Below, piece by piece: positions 12,499 through 24,844 of a stretch of DNA of 64,000 nt. The number at the start of each line of letters is the position of its first letter. Position 1 is the stretch's first letter. The DNA comes from Allantophomopsis cytisporea (Eukaryota > Ascomycota > Leotiomycetes > Phacidiales > Phacidiaceae), in contig CP103023.1 of NCBI GenBank assembly GCA_024752435.1, positions 1,426,001 through 1,490,000 of the forward strand. The letters run 5' to 3'. The notes below the pieces were generated by a model. That model ran no database searches, was not told the DNA's origin, and was given only the letters and a program-made list of their open reading frames with translations. The translations under genes and the position numbers were made by a program.

Positions 12499-14331
12499 TT
12501 ACACCATATAGCGCATTGCTTCCCGTCTAGTTGGCGGCGCAGTTCCGCTACCAAGCGCAGAAGAATTCTGGTATACCACGTCGTCGGTCGTGAATGGTGC
12601 AGTAGAACTGAGGGAGTCGACTCTACCAAGCAAGAATTCGAGATGGCGGTACGATGCAGATGGCGCATACTGTGGGATCATGTGACCTGAGAGGTCGACA
12701 GAGACCCAGGTGAGGCCACGCTCAGTGTGGGTGGTTCCAAAAACACCAGCGCCAGCAAGGGTGGAGGCGGAGGGGTCGTCATGATATGGGACGTAGAATG
12801 GATCACTTGGCTTACTCTGGAAGCCCTGCTTACCGCCCCAGGTCATGTTCTGGATCATGAGGAGGGTTCCGTTGGAGATGAGCACCATGTCGAGAGCGCC
12901 GTGTCCGATGATGGTACGCTTGCTGCGTTCAATAACACCCGGAAGGACGGAGACGCCCGATGGTGGGGATAGATCTTCGTCATCAACATAGACGCTGATC
13001 TCAGAGCAGGTGTCCCAATTTTGAATAGGTGCATTGATGGCCTTCTGGACGTCGCTGCGGTTGAAGTACACATGGGCTCCAGCTGGCTCATACTCGAAGG
13101 AGCCGGGGAAACCAAGGACATCCCAGAGGACAGGGCAGGTAGTGGCTACTTGGTAGATATCCCAGCAGGGGTTGATAAGAGTGATAGCGTCATAGATGTC
13201 GTCGAAGACATCGCAACCGTCAATTGGGTAGTCATCTTGAGTAGAACCTGGGAGCTTGGATGGAAATGGTCCTGGTGGTGGGAAGGTGAGGTAGGTGTTG
13301 ATGTAGTCATCGTAGCCGCAGGCTGCAGACTTGTTGTGGATGTCAGCTCTGAAGGTGTCGTTGAATGGGAAAAGACCACCCCAGTAGTCGGTGAAGGCCA
13401 CAGCTGGAACTTGCTCTTGAATGGCGTCGTACGAGGTGGAAGGATCGTAGATCAATGTTGCCTCAAGATTGAAGTACTCAGTATCGTTCTTGTTGAGCAT
13501 GGCATCGGCAATATATGGAACATAGTATCCTGCATAGGACTCTCCAGTGACGAAAACCTTGCGACCATGGAGCTCAAACGTATCCACGAAATTCTCCCAG
13601 AAACCCAAGAATTGACGGGCCACATCATGATCATCTTTAGCGGTTGGGGTTCCTTGGCTGAATCCAGTTCCGACTGGCTGCTCAACCCAAACGACGTTCT
13701 TCGCAAGAGTCAGCACGTGCTTGTAGTACAGGTTAAGGAAACTTACGGTAAGATTGGTCCAAGAGTATGGATTAGGAACTGGAGCAAAAGTTCCGTATTG
13801 CCAGATGAAAGGTCCGTTTTCTTGTAGTAAACCTTCCAAACTTGAGCACCCAGGCTGAAGATACATTAGTACGTTTCCGATATATTCGATAACAGCAATC
13901 GGCATGAAGGGAACTTACACCACCGTTCAACCAAATAAGAATCTCGTCATCAGCAGCTGCGTTCTCCGAAGGAAAGAACCAGAAGTAAAACTCTGAAGCA
14001 TTTGCCTTTTTAGAAATTGGCAGAAGACCGGCATAGGATTCTCCAACGTCAAAGGTCACGTTTGGAAGAGCAGTTCCGTCAACAACGTATTCTATACGAT
14101 ATTAGAGAAAGCACCTCACCACTCATGCCCGTTTGTTAACTCACTAGAAGTTTTGTTTGTGAGGTATTTTGGTTCAGCAGAGCTGGCACGTTTTTGCATT
14201 GGCATGAACTCTGGCTCTGGTTGACGGCGAGACATTCGCTCCGTTCTCTCATGGTGATATTTTCCACTACGGCCAGCATCAACGACGCCAGCAGCAAGTG
14301 CAATAGCCGCAACGCAGGTATTCAACCTCAT
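12499..14331 (-). CDS. Secreted serine carboxypeptidase (peptidase S10)
   Basis: Carboxypeptidase of the alpha/beta hydrolase S10 family, releasing C-terminal residues, probably extracellular or vacuolar at acid pH. Four exons: 14145-14331, 13919-14091, 13747-13854, 12499-13698, 555 aa. A signal peptide starts [20 protein letters not shown] and is followed by a basic propeptide. Motifs: oxyanion-hole region NGGPGCSS (restored by splicing), [14 protein letters not shown], nucleophile Ser in [11 protein letters not shown], acid Asp in [12 protein letters not shown], catalytic His in [11 protein letters not shown]. Several NxT/S sites suggest glycosylation. The third intron is 48 nt, in frame and free of stops, so its retention would insert 16 residues after NLT; the family pattern argues it is removed. 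Confidence 0.93.
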
Positions 14332-17300
14332 CCTGAGAAGATAACGCAAAAGAGGCCGAAGGAAGAAACCAAGGAGGAGGACTCGTAGGGAGGGGAAGAA
14401 CAAAAGAGCGAGCAATTGTTGAACCTACTATGTAAACAATTGGGGAGCAGAAGGTAATATATGAAGTAGCTCTCAGACTAGGAGCAAGGGTCGAGAGGGA
14501 GAGCAACGGGGAATGCAGACCCATGAAAGACACTACTGCTTTCGCCTTCGCCTTTCGCCATAGTAAATGAAGTTGTTGAGTGAGTGATAAACAAATACCT
14601 TACCATACTCTATCTAACCAACTACCTTACAAACGATGGAGATGGCCGCGATAACTTAACGATGACGACTAGGACAAGCGATGAATGAATCGACAAGGAG
14701 CACTTAGGTATGCAACTGGGGTTCGTTGTCTGCTAAGACCCTCGGTGCGCCGTTCTCAGTCCAATGATCGGGGTTCCCGCAAGGTGGGGATTCGACATCC
14801 CATGTCCATCCCATGTCCATCCAGGTCCACACCTGGCTACTTCTTCGGAAGCCATACGACCTCTTCGGAGCACCGCCCACAAACATGACAACAGGCTGTA
14901 ACACGCCCGTTGTGTGTTGTATCGTTCATACAAAACATCAATTCAATATATTGCGCATGCGTCTGTCATTGCCACTGTCACTACTACTGTGCTGACAGTA
15001 AGAAACATGAACGAGGAAGATCCTCGGAAGAATATATCACAATCGCTCACTTCGCCCATATGCACAGTAGGAAGTTTGTGTGAAGATTCTCATACATAGC
15101 TGCCCGCATCGGCGTGGAGGGATAGTCACCATTCGACTAGACCCTATCGTCTGGTCGGTCTTTGCAAGTCTACTGGTGTACCGAAATTCAACTTTCGACT
15201 TCCTTGCTTGAGAAAGATGTCGCATACACTATCTAGAAATGGTAACCGGACACTGGACTCTGTACGAACTGTACCCGGGATGAATCATGTCCATGAATCA
15301 AAGTAAAGGCCGCTCACTCATTCAGGTACGTGCTCCGTACGAGTTGACATAACATACTTTGCAAATTGGGCGGCTAACAACGCTGTGCATGAGATCGATG
15401 ACTGGTGCAAGATTAGATTTTCTGACGGTGCACGAAGCCATGGATTCCGTTGGTAGATGGAGCACGACTGGTGGATGTGTACATCAACGATCAACATCCA
15501 CATTGTAATCAATAATGCAGAGATCGTGGGCTGCGAAATTGAATGAGAGGAGAAAGGATTCTGCCTTCGTATGGATACCTGTAAGTAGCACTGAAGCTGG
15601 GTCGTGTATGTACCTTTCTCACCTGCCATATCGAGCACTAGTCCATGATTTAAGCTATGTTCCCAAGACATACTACTGGGATAGCGACCAAGACTCCGCC
15701 CGCCATATGGGCGACCAAGTCGGCGCGCCGGCTCACTCCACAAACATCTGTTAGTCAATAGATAGAGATAGGATGCTCGGAAGCAAGGCTTGTTCACAAC
15801 AACGGACGATGACAAGTGGGAATCGCCTGCTATTCGAGGAATGTTTCCAGACGAGTGAAATTCGAAATCCCCCTCATCAAACGCGACGAGGCGAGGACCA
15901 GTAAAACACCAAAGTCAGAAGGACAATCTTAAGCGGCCTTCCCTCCAGATTCGCCATTGCCTTTGTTCACCGCGCAATTGGTGGACCTTCCGCACGACGA
16001 AATTACAGTGACCAAGGGAACAGAATAGGAATTCTTGTGGAAGGCGGGTGGAATGCGACAAGAAGGTGCGGCGGTGTGGGCGGCTTGGCGGGCCCCAACC
16101 AAGATGACATGCATAGCTGCTGGCGACGCTTCAGGCAGGTCAGAGGGGATTTGAGGCTCAATTAAGGTAATAAGGTATATGTACGGTAAGTCGGTGTTCG
16201 TCTTGTCTCGCAGCCGCGGATGACAAGCCACATCGCGCATCGATTGATAATGTGTCGGATTATTACTCGTGTCTGCTGCCGATTGGCTCCTCTTTCCGCC
16301 GTTCATAGCCGCATCAAACTCTGGAATTGTGATGAGAATCTCGGGAAATTTGGAAATTGTTGTAAGTGATGCTTCATGTATAGGTGAGATTGGTTGTGAT
16401 ATTGTTGATATGGGAATCGATACGAGAGTGGTGGGTATTTGTGTGCGGTGATATATTGATACTTGGGGATCCTTGTCTATAATATACGCAGCAGATTCGT
16501 CATCAAACCCCCCAGAACATCTTCAATGGTGCTTGGTAGCCGGTCACGGTATGTTTCCTTTACATCTCTCCTCGTTTACAAGTTGCAACTGTGGATATGC
16601 CATATTTCAAGAGTCCGGATCAAGTGGTTGTGATTTCTAATAGCTTTGAACTTAAGAGATACAACCGAAGCAGTATATGCTTCGCGGCAACATGACGATG
16701 TTCCAAGATGGTTAGGAAAGAGCAGAAGAATTTGACTGGCTACAGGTGGGCATTGTAGCAGATGCTAGCCTTTCAAAGCCAATGCAATTCTGTTGCCCTC
16801 CAAGCTTCGGAATTCCGGCATCTGAGAAATGCACTTCTCTTAGCTCTTGGAGAATATAATTTACAACTGCATCTCGTATTATAGCAAACGTGTGTGCAGT
16901 GGCAAGTATTGCATCCCAATACAGCACAGAAAAAACCAATAAAAAAAATCTACGTACACATGTAAAGGTAGGGGATTACACAAACTTATGTTTGCAGAGT
17001 CTCGAGAAAGATAACCTTTTGCATTTCTACCTTGTCATCGTCTACCTAGCGAATACTCTTTTATTGAATAGCCTAGCCAAGTCGAAAGTTGTATTCTGCT
17101 CTCAAAACTGGAACCTTTGAGCCGTTGCTATCCTGTCAGAAAATACGTGAGTTTAGCCCGAGCATATATTCTTCCTTCATTTTATTTTTGGCCTGTTTTG
17201 TCGGGGGAAGTTAACACGTTGGCATAAGTTAGGTAGATCCCATCTCTTAGTTAGTGACAATACTATTATCATGGTCGACACCTCATAATTACAGAATTCT

Positions 17301-18048
17301 CATCATGGTTCACCTTTTCGCCGCTATCTGTGCAGATTTGAGTAGGCAACCAAGGCGATAGGACTCCAATTGGGGTGAATAGGTTTGTTAAGATCGAGAG
17401 ATCATGATTCCTCCATGGTATTTTCATGTATCCGGGATTCGAAACCACCGAAAGGTCGTCTTAGTTTCTAAATGATGCACAGATCACCAACTCAGGGGCA
17501 GAGCAGCAATCCTCTCCATCTTAAATATACACCGTTTCAGGACGTTGAAAGACTCCAATGACACATCGTAAGAACTATAGAGAGTATCAAACATCTACGT
17601 TTTCAAGCCCAGTCCCAGGCCAACAAAGCCATCGATCATGTCTACAGATCAAGAGACTGTTGTTTGGCATCTTCATTTCTCTCACATCAATGCGAGTATG
17701 TTTTATGGTTTTTCAAGCTCCATCAAAATGAGGCTGTAACACCAAAACCAAATTACAACATTGTCAGTCATATTTTTAGCACGTCAACGTTTATTGATGG
17801 TATTCTGCTCTGCCAACGTCGAATCATGGTCTTTCTACGGCCCCGCTATCCTCTGCATATATTTGATATCAAGACCGTAGAAAGAAAAAAAAAAGTGTAT
17901 TAAAACAATTTCTTAAACTACATACTCTATCTTCATTACTACGCATACAATAGAATAGAAGGGGAAGGAACCGAAAAGAAAACTAGTCATGAACTCTAGA
18001 AATTACAAAGTGTTATATACGTAATACACATCAGATCTGATCACCTCA
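14332..18048. other. Gene-poor stretch, 3.7 kb
   Basis: No convincing gene on either strand. Frames are short and of random composition (the longest, 15318-15815 and 15929-16306 on minus, show no domain or coding-like bias). A short direct repeat CATCCCATGTC occurs near 14796-14820. No tRNA or transposon was seen. It may hold non-coding transcripts or distal regulatory DNA. Confidence 0.5.
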
Positions 18049-21000
18049 TCAATTCGTAACAGCACGAACAGCTTGTAGAAGCAGTCCAAACATGAGTCCA
18101 CGCGCGACCTCTTCCACCTGTAGGCAGTCGAAGACTCTGCCGAGCGCTTCTCCTGTGGCAGCCTGACCCATGACGCCCGTCAGAGCAGCCGGTACTCCCC
18201 TCTCGATAAGCAATTTGCGCGCTTTTATCCTTAGCTTTTCTTTCTCTTCGGGGCTCATTTCTGCGGGCCATTCTGCAAGCTCTTCTTCTGTAGGCATGGT
18301 GTTTTGGCGCAGCTTGTAGAGATGCGAGGCAATGCCTGCGTCATTGGTGTTAGAGGCAATGATAGAGTCTTGGATGAGGGACTGAATGGAGGTAAGCGAC
18401 GGGTTTCCTGGTCGGAGGAGAAATGTCTTTGCGGCGTTCAGGAGTGTGCGTCTGATATTCCAGGCTGAGGAGAGGGTGTACAGCTCGTTGATGACAGCAA
18501 AGAGAAGTTCCACTGCGACGGAAGTCTCCTGCTCAGAAAGCGGGGTTGACTCTCTTCGTGGTTTTGAGACCGAAGTTGGCATGATAGATGAGCGTCGCGA
18601 TGTAGACACCGATGGCCTACCATTTGGTGAACCGTTGGAAAGCACCGTACTGACAGAATTACGAGCCGGCGAGAATGCTTCGTTCGTGTAATCATCAGGC
18701 ATATCAGTTGGTGGTGGAGGCAATCGAATCTCCTCTGGTTCTCTTGTACTTATTGGAGAGGCAAGAACTGTTCTTGGTGGACCTCGACTCGGGTCCCGAC
18801 TGTGGGCAGCACTGCCACGTCCACTGATTGAAGATCTCTCAGATCGAGTAGGAATCTTCGTCAAATCGCTTTCAGCAACTTCTGCAATAGAGCTGTAGCT
18901 AGGTCTACGTTCCATAGGTGGAATCTTAGTAGGTTGTGTTTGTACCACAGGTGGTGAGACGACTCGTAAGCTGTCTTCACTATCGCGACCACGGCGAGAA
19001 CCGCTGAGTGAGGTTACGCTGTCAATTCTGGACAAAGTGGATGTCGAGTTCCGTCCTGCGGAGATAGATCCGGAAGGGTTTGCGGATGGCGTTTTTTTCT
19101 GGATAGGTGCTCCAATGTTGCCAATTTGACCAAAGACCCCAGTAACGCCTCCAAGGATAGCCTTGCCTCCCTCAGCAACACCTTTTGGAGCATTGCTCAT
19201 AGCATCTAGCATCCCCTTCCCCATGTTCTCGATCGCTCCAGGAAACCCAGCTTTTGAACCAGGACTTTGCAGATGCCCCTGATCCTTCTCAAGGAACCGC
19301 TTCATACCCTCGCTTTCAGCCAACGGTTGGTACCAACAAGCATCTCTTAGATAGCGTTCAAGCTCGCCGCGCAAGGACGGTTTGGTATGCCCTTTCCAGT
19401 TAGGAAGCATACTGTGTTGTTCTGTAAATGCTGTGACGCCTGATATGCTTGCAATTCGTCTTAAAACTTCATGCAATGACTCAAAATCATTATATCTACG
19501 TACGATCATCCATCCAGGGTAATGTGAAGATTCTGGCTCGATTTGGACTAAGTAGTCGCCAGTAGGCTTGCTTCGTATTTTCCCCTTGTCAGATGCAATC
19601 GAGTCATCATGGATGATGATGTTGGCATTATGAAGCGTAAGTGGTGGTGGAGTATTCGGAGTCGAAGGTAGAGATTGCAATGCTGTTAATTGTTTGTGAG
19701 GAACGATCTGATCGAAGCTTGTGAAGCTCTTCGTCGTGCTGGTAGGGCTGTGCGGCGACGATCGATTTGAGTCAATATGACCATTCGATGTGCCGTTGGT
19801 GTGAGCGTTGCCATTCATAGAGTAATCGGTCTTGTTCTTAGGTGTCATTGGTTCCTCAGGTGTTTGAATCTCACGTAGCCTCTTAGCATCTTCTTCAGCT
19901 ATGAGCATGCTAAGTCTCTTCGCTTCAGCCATTGCATTCTCCATGGCTTCTTCCGCACTACTCAGCCTCTTTTTGTGTTTCTGTGCTTCATTTTTCTTGA
20001 CTCTTTCAACATCTAATGAAGCCTTTGGCTTTGCAAGTCCTACATTACCGACATTTCCATCAATATCATCTGCGGGCGCAGATCCCATACCGACGTCGAT
20101 AGCATGTATGATCTTAGGTTCACCTTCCTCAAGTAAATGCACTATCCAGCCATTGATCCATTCTGGCCTGGAGCAGCTCTTTAGACTCATTTCCAGGACG
20201 ACACCAGCCATGACTTCTCTGAGGAACGCCTTGGCAGGATTGCAGTTGTAGGCCGACTTCTCCAGGAAGTTCTGTAGAATATCTTCAGCCACCATTTTAA
20301 ACTTTTTCTTCTGTTGCTTCTCGTTAAGCACATTGGCGAGATTGGAATCTGGATTGGCGGCAAGATATTCGTGAACCACCTCTGCCGGAACACTTGTAGA
20401 AGACGATGCTGCAAATGCACTGGATAGTTCGTTGAGAAACACAATGACAATCGAGGTCGAATTGGTCATAAAATCGAGGAACGTGTCGGCAGGTCGCTTC
20501 CTAGAGAGGTGCGATGAGACCGATAATAAAAAGTTCGTGAAAACTTGTCGACAGGCTGTTGGAAATGACTGATCGGAAGGTAAGATTGGGCTATACCACC
20601 ACTTTACATAATCTCGAATGACAGCATCAACAAGTTCGTTGAGCGCGTTTGCGGTTTCAGGTTGGAACCCCTCAAATCCTCGACCAGCAATTGCGCCCTC
20701 TTGCGCCTCATCGTCGTCATCGGCAATGGCTTTCTTTGAGTCTCTCCAATCTAACACACGCTTCATGACATCAATCCCCTTCTCCGTGCGTGCATTTTCT
20801 ACGGCGCCGGCAAGGTTTCTGGTAGCTTGCCCTTCCCATGCAGCATGAAGTACTACCCCGCCCAATGCACCCATCAACACCAGTCCAACTCTCCCCAGGA
20901 CGAAATATGTACATGCTGCCAGACCAACGGCAATTCCACCGAGGGTTTCGTTGGTCGCCGAGGACAAGAATCGCAGGGTTTGCGTTGTGAGGTCTTCGGA

Positions 21001-21081
21001 ATGTGCGGAGGCGTCAGGTTGAGGTGTCGTCAACGCTTGCGCCGACGTGGATTGTTCTTGCTGTTGGTCATCCACTTCCAT
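18049..21081 (-). CDS. PXA-PX-Nexin_C sorting nexin-like membrane protein
   Basis: Single-exon 1010-aa protein. After an acidic N-terminus there is a hydrophobic hairpin (residues about 45-85, GGIAVGLAACTYFVLGRVG then LVLMGALGGVVL) that could anchor it in a membrane. A PXA domain follows (about 125-330), then a Ser/Thr-rich linker with a charged helix (AEEAMENAMAEAKRLSML), a PX phosphoinositide-binding domain (about 490-610, with RRYNDFESLHEVLRR and MLPNWKG), a disordered region, and a Nexin_C domain at about 850-990. The order resembles Mdm1/SNX13-SNX14-type proteins, which tether ER to endosome or vacuole, but no RGS domain is visible between PXA and PX. It is divergent to the PC4 gene. Confidence 0.88.
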   Translation of the reverse strand: MEVDDQQQEQSTSAQALTTPQPDASAHSEDLTTQTLRFLSSATNETLGGIAVGLAACTYFVLGRVGLVLMGALGGVVLHAAWEGQATRNLAGAVENARTEKGIDVMKRVLDWRDSKKAIADDDDEAQEGAIAGRGFEGFQPETANALNELVDAVIRDYVKWWYSPILPSDQSFPTACRQVFTNFLLSVSSHLSRKRPADTFLDFMTNSTSIVIVFLNELSSAFAASSSTSVPAEVVHEYLAANPDSNLANVLNEKQQKKKFKMVAEDILQNFLEKSAYNCNPAKAFLREVMAGVVLEMSLKSCSRPEWINGWIVHLLEEGEPKIIHAIDVGMGSAPADDIDGNVGNVGLAKPKASLDVERVKKNEAQKHKKRLSSAEEAMENAMAEAKRLSMLIAEEDAKRLREIQTPEEPMTPKNKTDYSMNGNAHTNGTSNGHIDSNRSSPHSPTSTTKSFTSFDQIVPHKQLTALQSLPSTPNTPPPLTLHNANIIIHDDSIASDKGKIRSKPTGDYLVQIEPESSHYPGWMIVRRYNDFESLHEVLRRIASISGVTAFTEQHSMLPNWKGHTKPSLRGELERYLRDACWYQPLAESEGMKRFLEKDQGHLQSPGSKAGFPGAIENMGKGMLDAMSNAPKGVAEGGKAILGGVTGVFGQIGNIGAPIQKKTPSANPSGSISAGRNSTSTLSRIDSVTSLSGSRRGRDSEDSLRVVSPPVVQTQPTKIPPMERRPSYSSIAEVAESDLTKIPTRSERSSISGRGSAAHSRDPSRGPPRTVLASPISTREPEEIRLPPPPTDMPDDYTNEAFSPARNSVSTVLSNGSPNGRPSVSTSRRSSIMPTSVSKPRRESTPLSEQETSVAVELLFAVINELYTLSSAWNIRRTLLNAAKTFLLRPGNPSLTSIQSLIQDSIIASNTNDAGIASHLYKLRQNTMPTEEELAEWPAEMSPEEKEKLRIKARKLLIERGVPAALTGVMGQAATGEALGRVFDCLQVEEVARGLMFGLLLQAVRAVTN

Positions 21082-21759
21082 CTTTTCGATGTCTCAATAT
21101 GATTGCAACATTGGACAAGAGTCCAGTGTTCCTCTATGTATCAAGTTTGTGATCTGTATAATATTGTGTTGCCTACTGGGCTTGGCGTCTGGGGTTGTGC
21201 AGTTTACATATCTGAGTACATTGTACCCCGGATCCTACCTTACTCCTTAGTTAATGCCACAATTAATCACAGCACGTGCCACTTCGCGTCTCTCGCACTC
21301 TCTCGCGTTGCTCACAATTGACGCGTATTAATAGCAACTGGGGACATCAACCCACATAATTCTCAAGAAGGAACATTGACATAATTTCTTCGTATCTCGG
21401 CGATCATCGTTGTGTAAGTTCATGGTTTCCATCAATGATTTAGTTTCTCTGTGTCGTATTTATGTTATTCACCTTATTCACCTTACACAATGTATCCGAG
21501 CTCTATTTATTTTGCACAATTCCATCATGACGCACACGTTTGCATGATAATCATGACATGATGAATCCACATTCAGCATGAAATATGGATCTTCAACAGA
21601 GCAAGGAACCCTTGTAATTTCAAAACGGCTTCAATTGTTTCCGCCAATATCAATCCTCGAACAACAAACTAACAATAGCTTCAGGAAATCACAGCCACCA
21701 GCTCCAGAATCCAACGTTGTCCCAGTACACACAGATCAGCAACCCGCATCAACGCCAGG
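21082..21759. other. Divergent promoter, sorting nexin/PC4
   Basis: 678 bp of shared upstream DNA. The stretch around 21690-21755, just before the PC4 start, looks like a 5' leader. No gene or repeat of note. Confidence 0.5.
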
Positions 21760-22351
21760 ATGCCACGAGGCCGCAAGCGCAGTATTGATGAAACCAACGC
21801 AGACTACGATAGTGATAGGGGCTTTGTAGAGCAAGATGACGATGAGAGACCAAAGAAGAAGACTGCCAAGCCTGTCAAATCTGCAAAACCCTCAGCCTCG
21901 AAGAAGAAAGATGATGATGAATTTTGGGAGGTAAAGCTTATCATGATCTAGAATTGAAGAACATGCTGATTGTATGCTAGTTGACCAAACCTGGAGCTAA
22001 AGCACCAAAGCGAGTTACCATCTCAGAATTCAAAGGCAATAAATATGTTGGAATCCGGGAATTCTATGAAAAAGATGATGAGTACCTTCCAGGCAAAAAG
22101 GTATGCAGGAGCCACCATAATCAACGGTGCACTATCTAACTCATCGACAGGGCATTTCATTGAATATTGATCAGTACAAAGAACTCATTAGGCATATTCC
22201 AGCCATCAACGCAGCAATCCGTGAACAAGGTTTCGAGGTAGATGATATTGAGGATGTTGGTGCGAAAGGCGAGAGCTCGGCGAAGGAGGCCAAATCAAGC
22301 AAGGCCAAGAAATCCAATATCGACACCACCAGCGATGAAGATGAAGAATGA
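21760..22351 (+). CDS. SUB1: PC4/Sub1 transcriptional coactivator
   Basis: Single-stranded DNA-binding coactivator of RNA polymerase II. Three exons: 21760-21930, 21981-22100, 22151-22351 (introns both 50 nt), 163 aa. The N-terminus is a charged Lys/Asp-rich tail with a nuclear signal ([15 protein letters not shown]). The PC4 fold spans about residues 58-125: [21 protein letters not shown], then [18 protein letters not shown], the typical beta-sheet plus helix. The C-terminus is acidic (TTSDEDEE). Introns fall at ELTKP and KKGIS, which confirms the exon joins. It is convergent with the DUF1365 gene, 197 bp apart. Confidence 0.94.
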
Positions 22352-22548
22352 TTTCTGTAATGAATTGGGACGAAATACAGCTGCTTGTGAGAGTGCGATT
22401 TCGTCACTGACTATAAAATGTGTTTGATGATCGATGGAAGTCTGCTTCAGTTGAGGGGTGAATAGATATTATTCTATATGCAACTAAGAGAACGTGGGTA
22501 AAGCGACGTTTTCTATCGAATTCTAAGATACCTCGTAGATATATCCTC

Positions 22549-24463
22549 TCAGTGCACAGCAGCACTAACAGCTTTTGCCAGCATGTAAGCAAAGCCACAT
22601 CTAATTAAAAACAACTCGGCATTCAATATCTGAACCATTCCAAAAGCAACATAATCACTAAGCAGAACCTTCAGCGTTTCCAGCCTATAACTCCTCTGCT
22701 CAGTATCCGAGCATTCAGACAACACAAATCCGTCCATAGCAGATAGTCGAAAATTCCTGATATCCTTTTTGCTCATCGGTTTGAGCACAGGGTCCTCTTT
22801 TCCAGGAACCTGGATCCTAGGAGGCAATTGGCGCAGTTTCTGAATGGCTTTGAAGATGTAGAAAGATGTACGACTGCTGGTAGCCTGCGTTGGTAAAGGA
22901 ACCCGAACGATGAGTTTTGGCAACAAGGAGGGATTGGAGAGGTATAGCGTCTGATTATCGATAAACTCGCTGGAGAAAGCCTCCAGATCATGTGCATAGT
23001 GCACAAACCTTGTGTAGAATAGGGGACTTAAGACCTTGAAATCGAGTTCAGCAACCTGATTCGGGTGCAGCTGAACAGATGGTGAAGTCATAATGTCAGG
23101 CTCGAAATCTCGGATTCCAGCAGCTGTGTAACGCACTTGTATGGGAGTCTCGGCAACTTCTACAAGATGTCGAAGATAGGATCGGAAATGTTGCTCTATG
23201 AGCTGTTCACTATGGTCGGCATGTCGAGGCAAACTGTTGATACGAACTTCTGGCCTGTACCATACATGTAGCTTGCGCTTGAAGAACAGTTTTCCAGCTT
23301 CACGCACGATTCGGGGGAACGTGACAAGCCCGACCCACCAGTATGATGCGATGAAACGTATTCTTTGCAGCATAGAGAGACTCGCCGAATCAAATGCAGG
23401 TCCAGATGAGAAAACTCGAGCAACTAGCTTAGGATGGTTTTTTGAGGAAGAAAGGGTGATCGTGTTGTCAATAGGCCCTGTTCCGGTCATCAAAGGATAT
23501 AAAGGATCATAAGTTACAAGGGAGTAGGTCCCCTTTCTTGAATTGAAAGGAGAAACATGGAAGTCTTTACTCCAAGAGTTTGTGAATCTAGTTGGCTTTC
23601 TTGAAAGCCTTTGCAAGCCAGGCAATTCACTTGCGTCTTCTCGGATTTTGAGATCCTCCGAATCGATATTGATTTCCTCAGACCTGGACACATCCTCGAC
23701 TTCATACTCTGCTGGCTTCAAGAAATACATATGCCTTTCATCAAAGGTATTGTTGACTTCTAGGATCATGGCAGATAGTTCCTTCTGGGCCGAGTATAAA
23801 TACCAAAACGATACTGGGTTGAAGGAGTAGCCAAAGAGTTTAGGAGCAGTGATCAAATAAGCATAAGGATAATCACGAAGGGAGACATCCTAACAGAGAT
23901 TAGATTTCGTGTAGTTTTGTTTTGCACTGGCATTTTAGACATACCTGGCGTTCCAAGTACCTCTTCAATTTTCCATCCAGACCAAGCCATCCACTTCCAC
24001 GATCCAAATAGTCCGCTGCATCCACAGTATACCAGCTACTAGGTGATGTTTCAGATTTCTCTGATAGCATGGGATTTGAGATGCCCTTCCATCCTACTGG
24101 TATTCCAGCCTGCAGATAAGAATACGCAAAAGAGTGTTTCTTCGGGAAGAAGCGCGTATGTGTCGTCTGGCATGGGATCAGTAGAGGCTTTCCAGCCTGC
24201 TCACTCTTTGCGTTGACTCCTAAGGTTTTTGAGTTCGTCTTGGTCAGGTGATTCTTTGTAGAGCTGGCGATAAATATCGCGATTATTACACCTGCCGTTA
24301 AGGACTTAACATAATCGGTAATCAGCGCTGCATAACTCCATGCTGTGAACACAGCCACCAGAGTGAGATCTGTATCATCAGTGAAGCCATAATGATAGGT
24401 CAGTGGCAACAGAGCGCAAGCACAGTATGGCCACGATAATTGCCAGAGTGTGAAAAGCGACAT
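22549..24463 (-). CDS. DUF1365 family membrane protein
   Basis: Two exons: 23945-24463 and 22549-23889 (intron 55 nt, GTATGT..TTAG), 619 aa. The N-terminus has hydrophobic segments (LWQLSWPYCACALLPLTY and a second at residues 50-66), suggesting membrane insertion. The DUF1365 signature begins TTHTRFFPKKHSFAYSYL and continues into DVSLRDYPYAYLITAPKLFGYSFNPVSFWYLY after the join; in the family this is followed by EVNNTFDERHMYFL, also present. The middle repeats the DFHVSPFN..GTYS pattern of the domain. The biochemical role of DUF1365 is not established. It is divergent to MBF1 with a 381-bp gap. Confidence 0.85.
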
Positions 24464-24844
24464 GGGAAAATTCTATGAACAAACAATGAATATACACCGA
24501 GAATCATCAACACCAAAACATTGTATTTATAAATGTAACATGATTGAAATGTGAAGTTTCAAGTTGCGCGAACACTGAATAATGAGGCCATCATCATCAT
24601 AGCGACGCGTTCCGCCCTACCGTACTAGAAGCCGACAGACATCATTGGAAGTGAATTCGCTTAGCGTCGCAGGCTATGAATCATTGCCCGATCGAGGGAA
24701 CATTAATTGAACCCTCTCAGCCTCGAGCGCCAAAGTGCAAATCAACACACGACATCATCTTGCCACAACATCTACAATCTCAACCTCACAACACATTGCC
24801 AACAACCACTAAACACCCAAATCTACGCACAAAACATTATCACT
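24464..24844. other. Divergent promoter, DUF1365/MBF1
   Basis: 381 bp. Upstream of the MBF1 ATG there is a CA/AC-rich leader (24740-24840) typical of strongly expressed fungal genes. Nothing else stands out. Confidence 0.5.

Noticed and set aside
14704..16451. Several 60-165 codon frames in the gene-poor stretch
   Set aside because: Random composition, no start context, overlapping on both strands, no domain motif.
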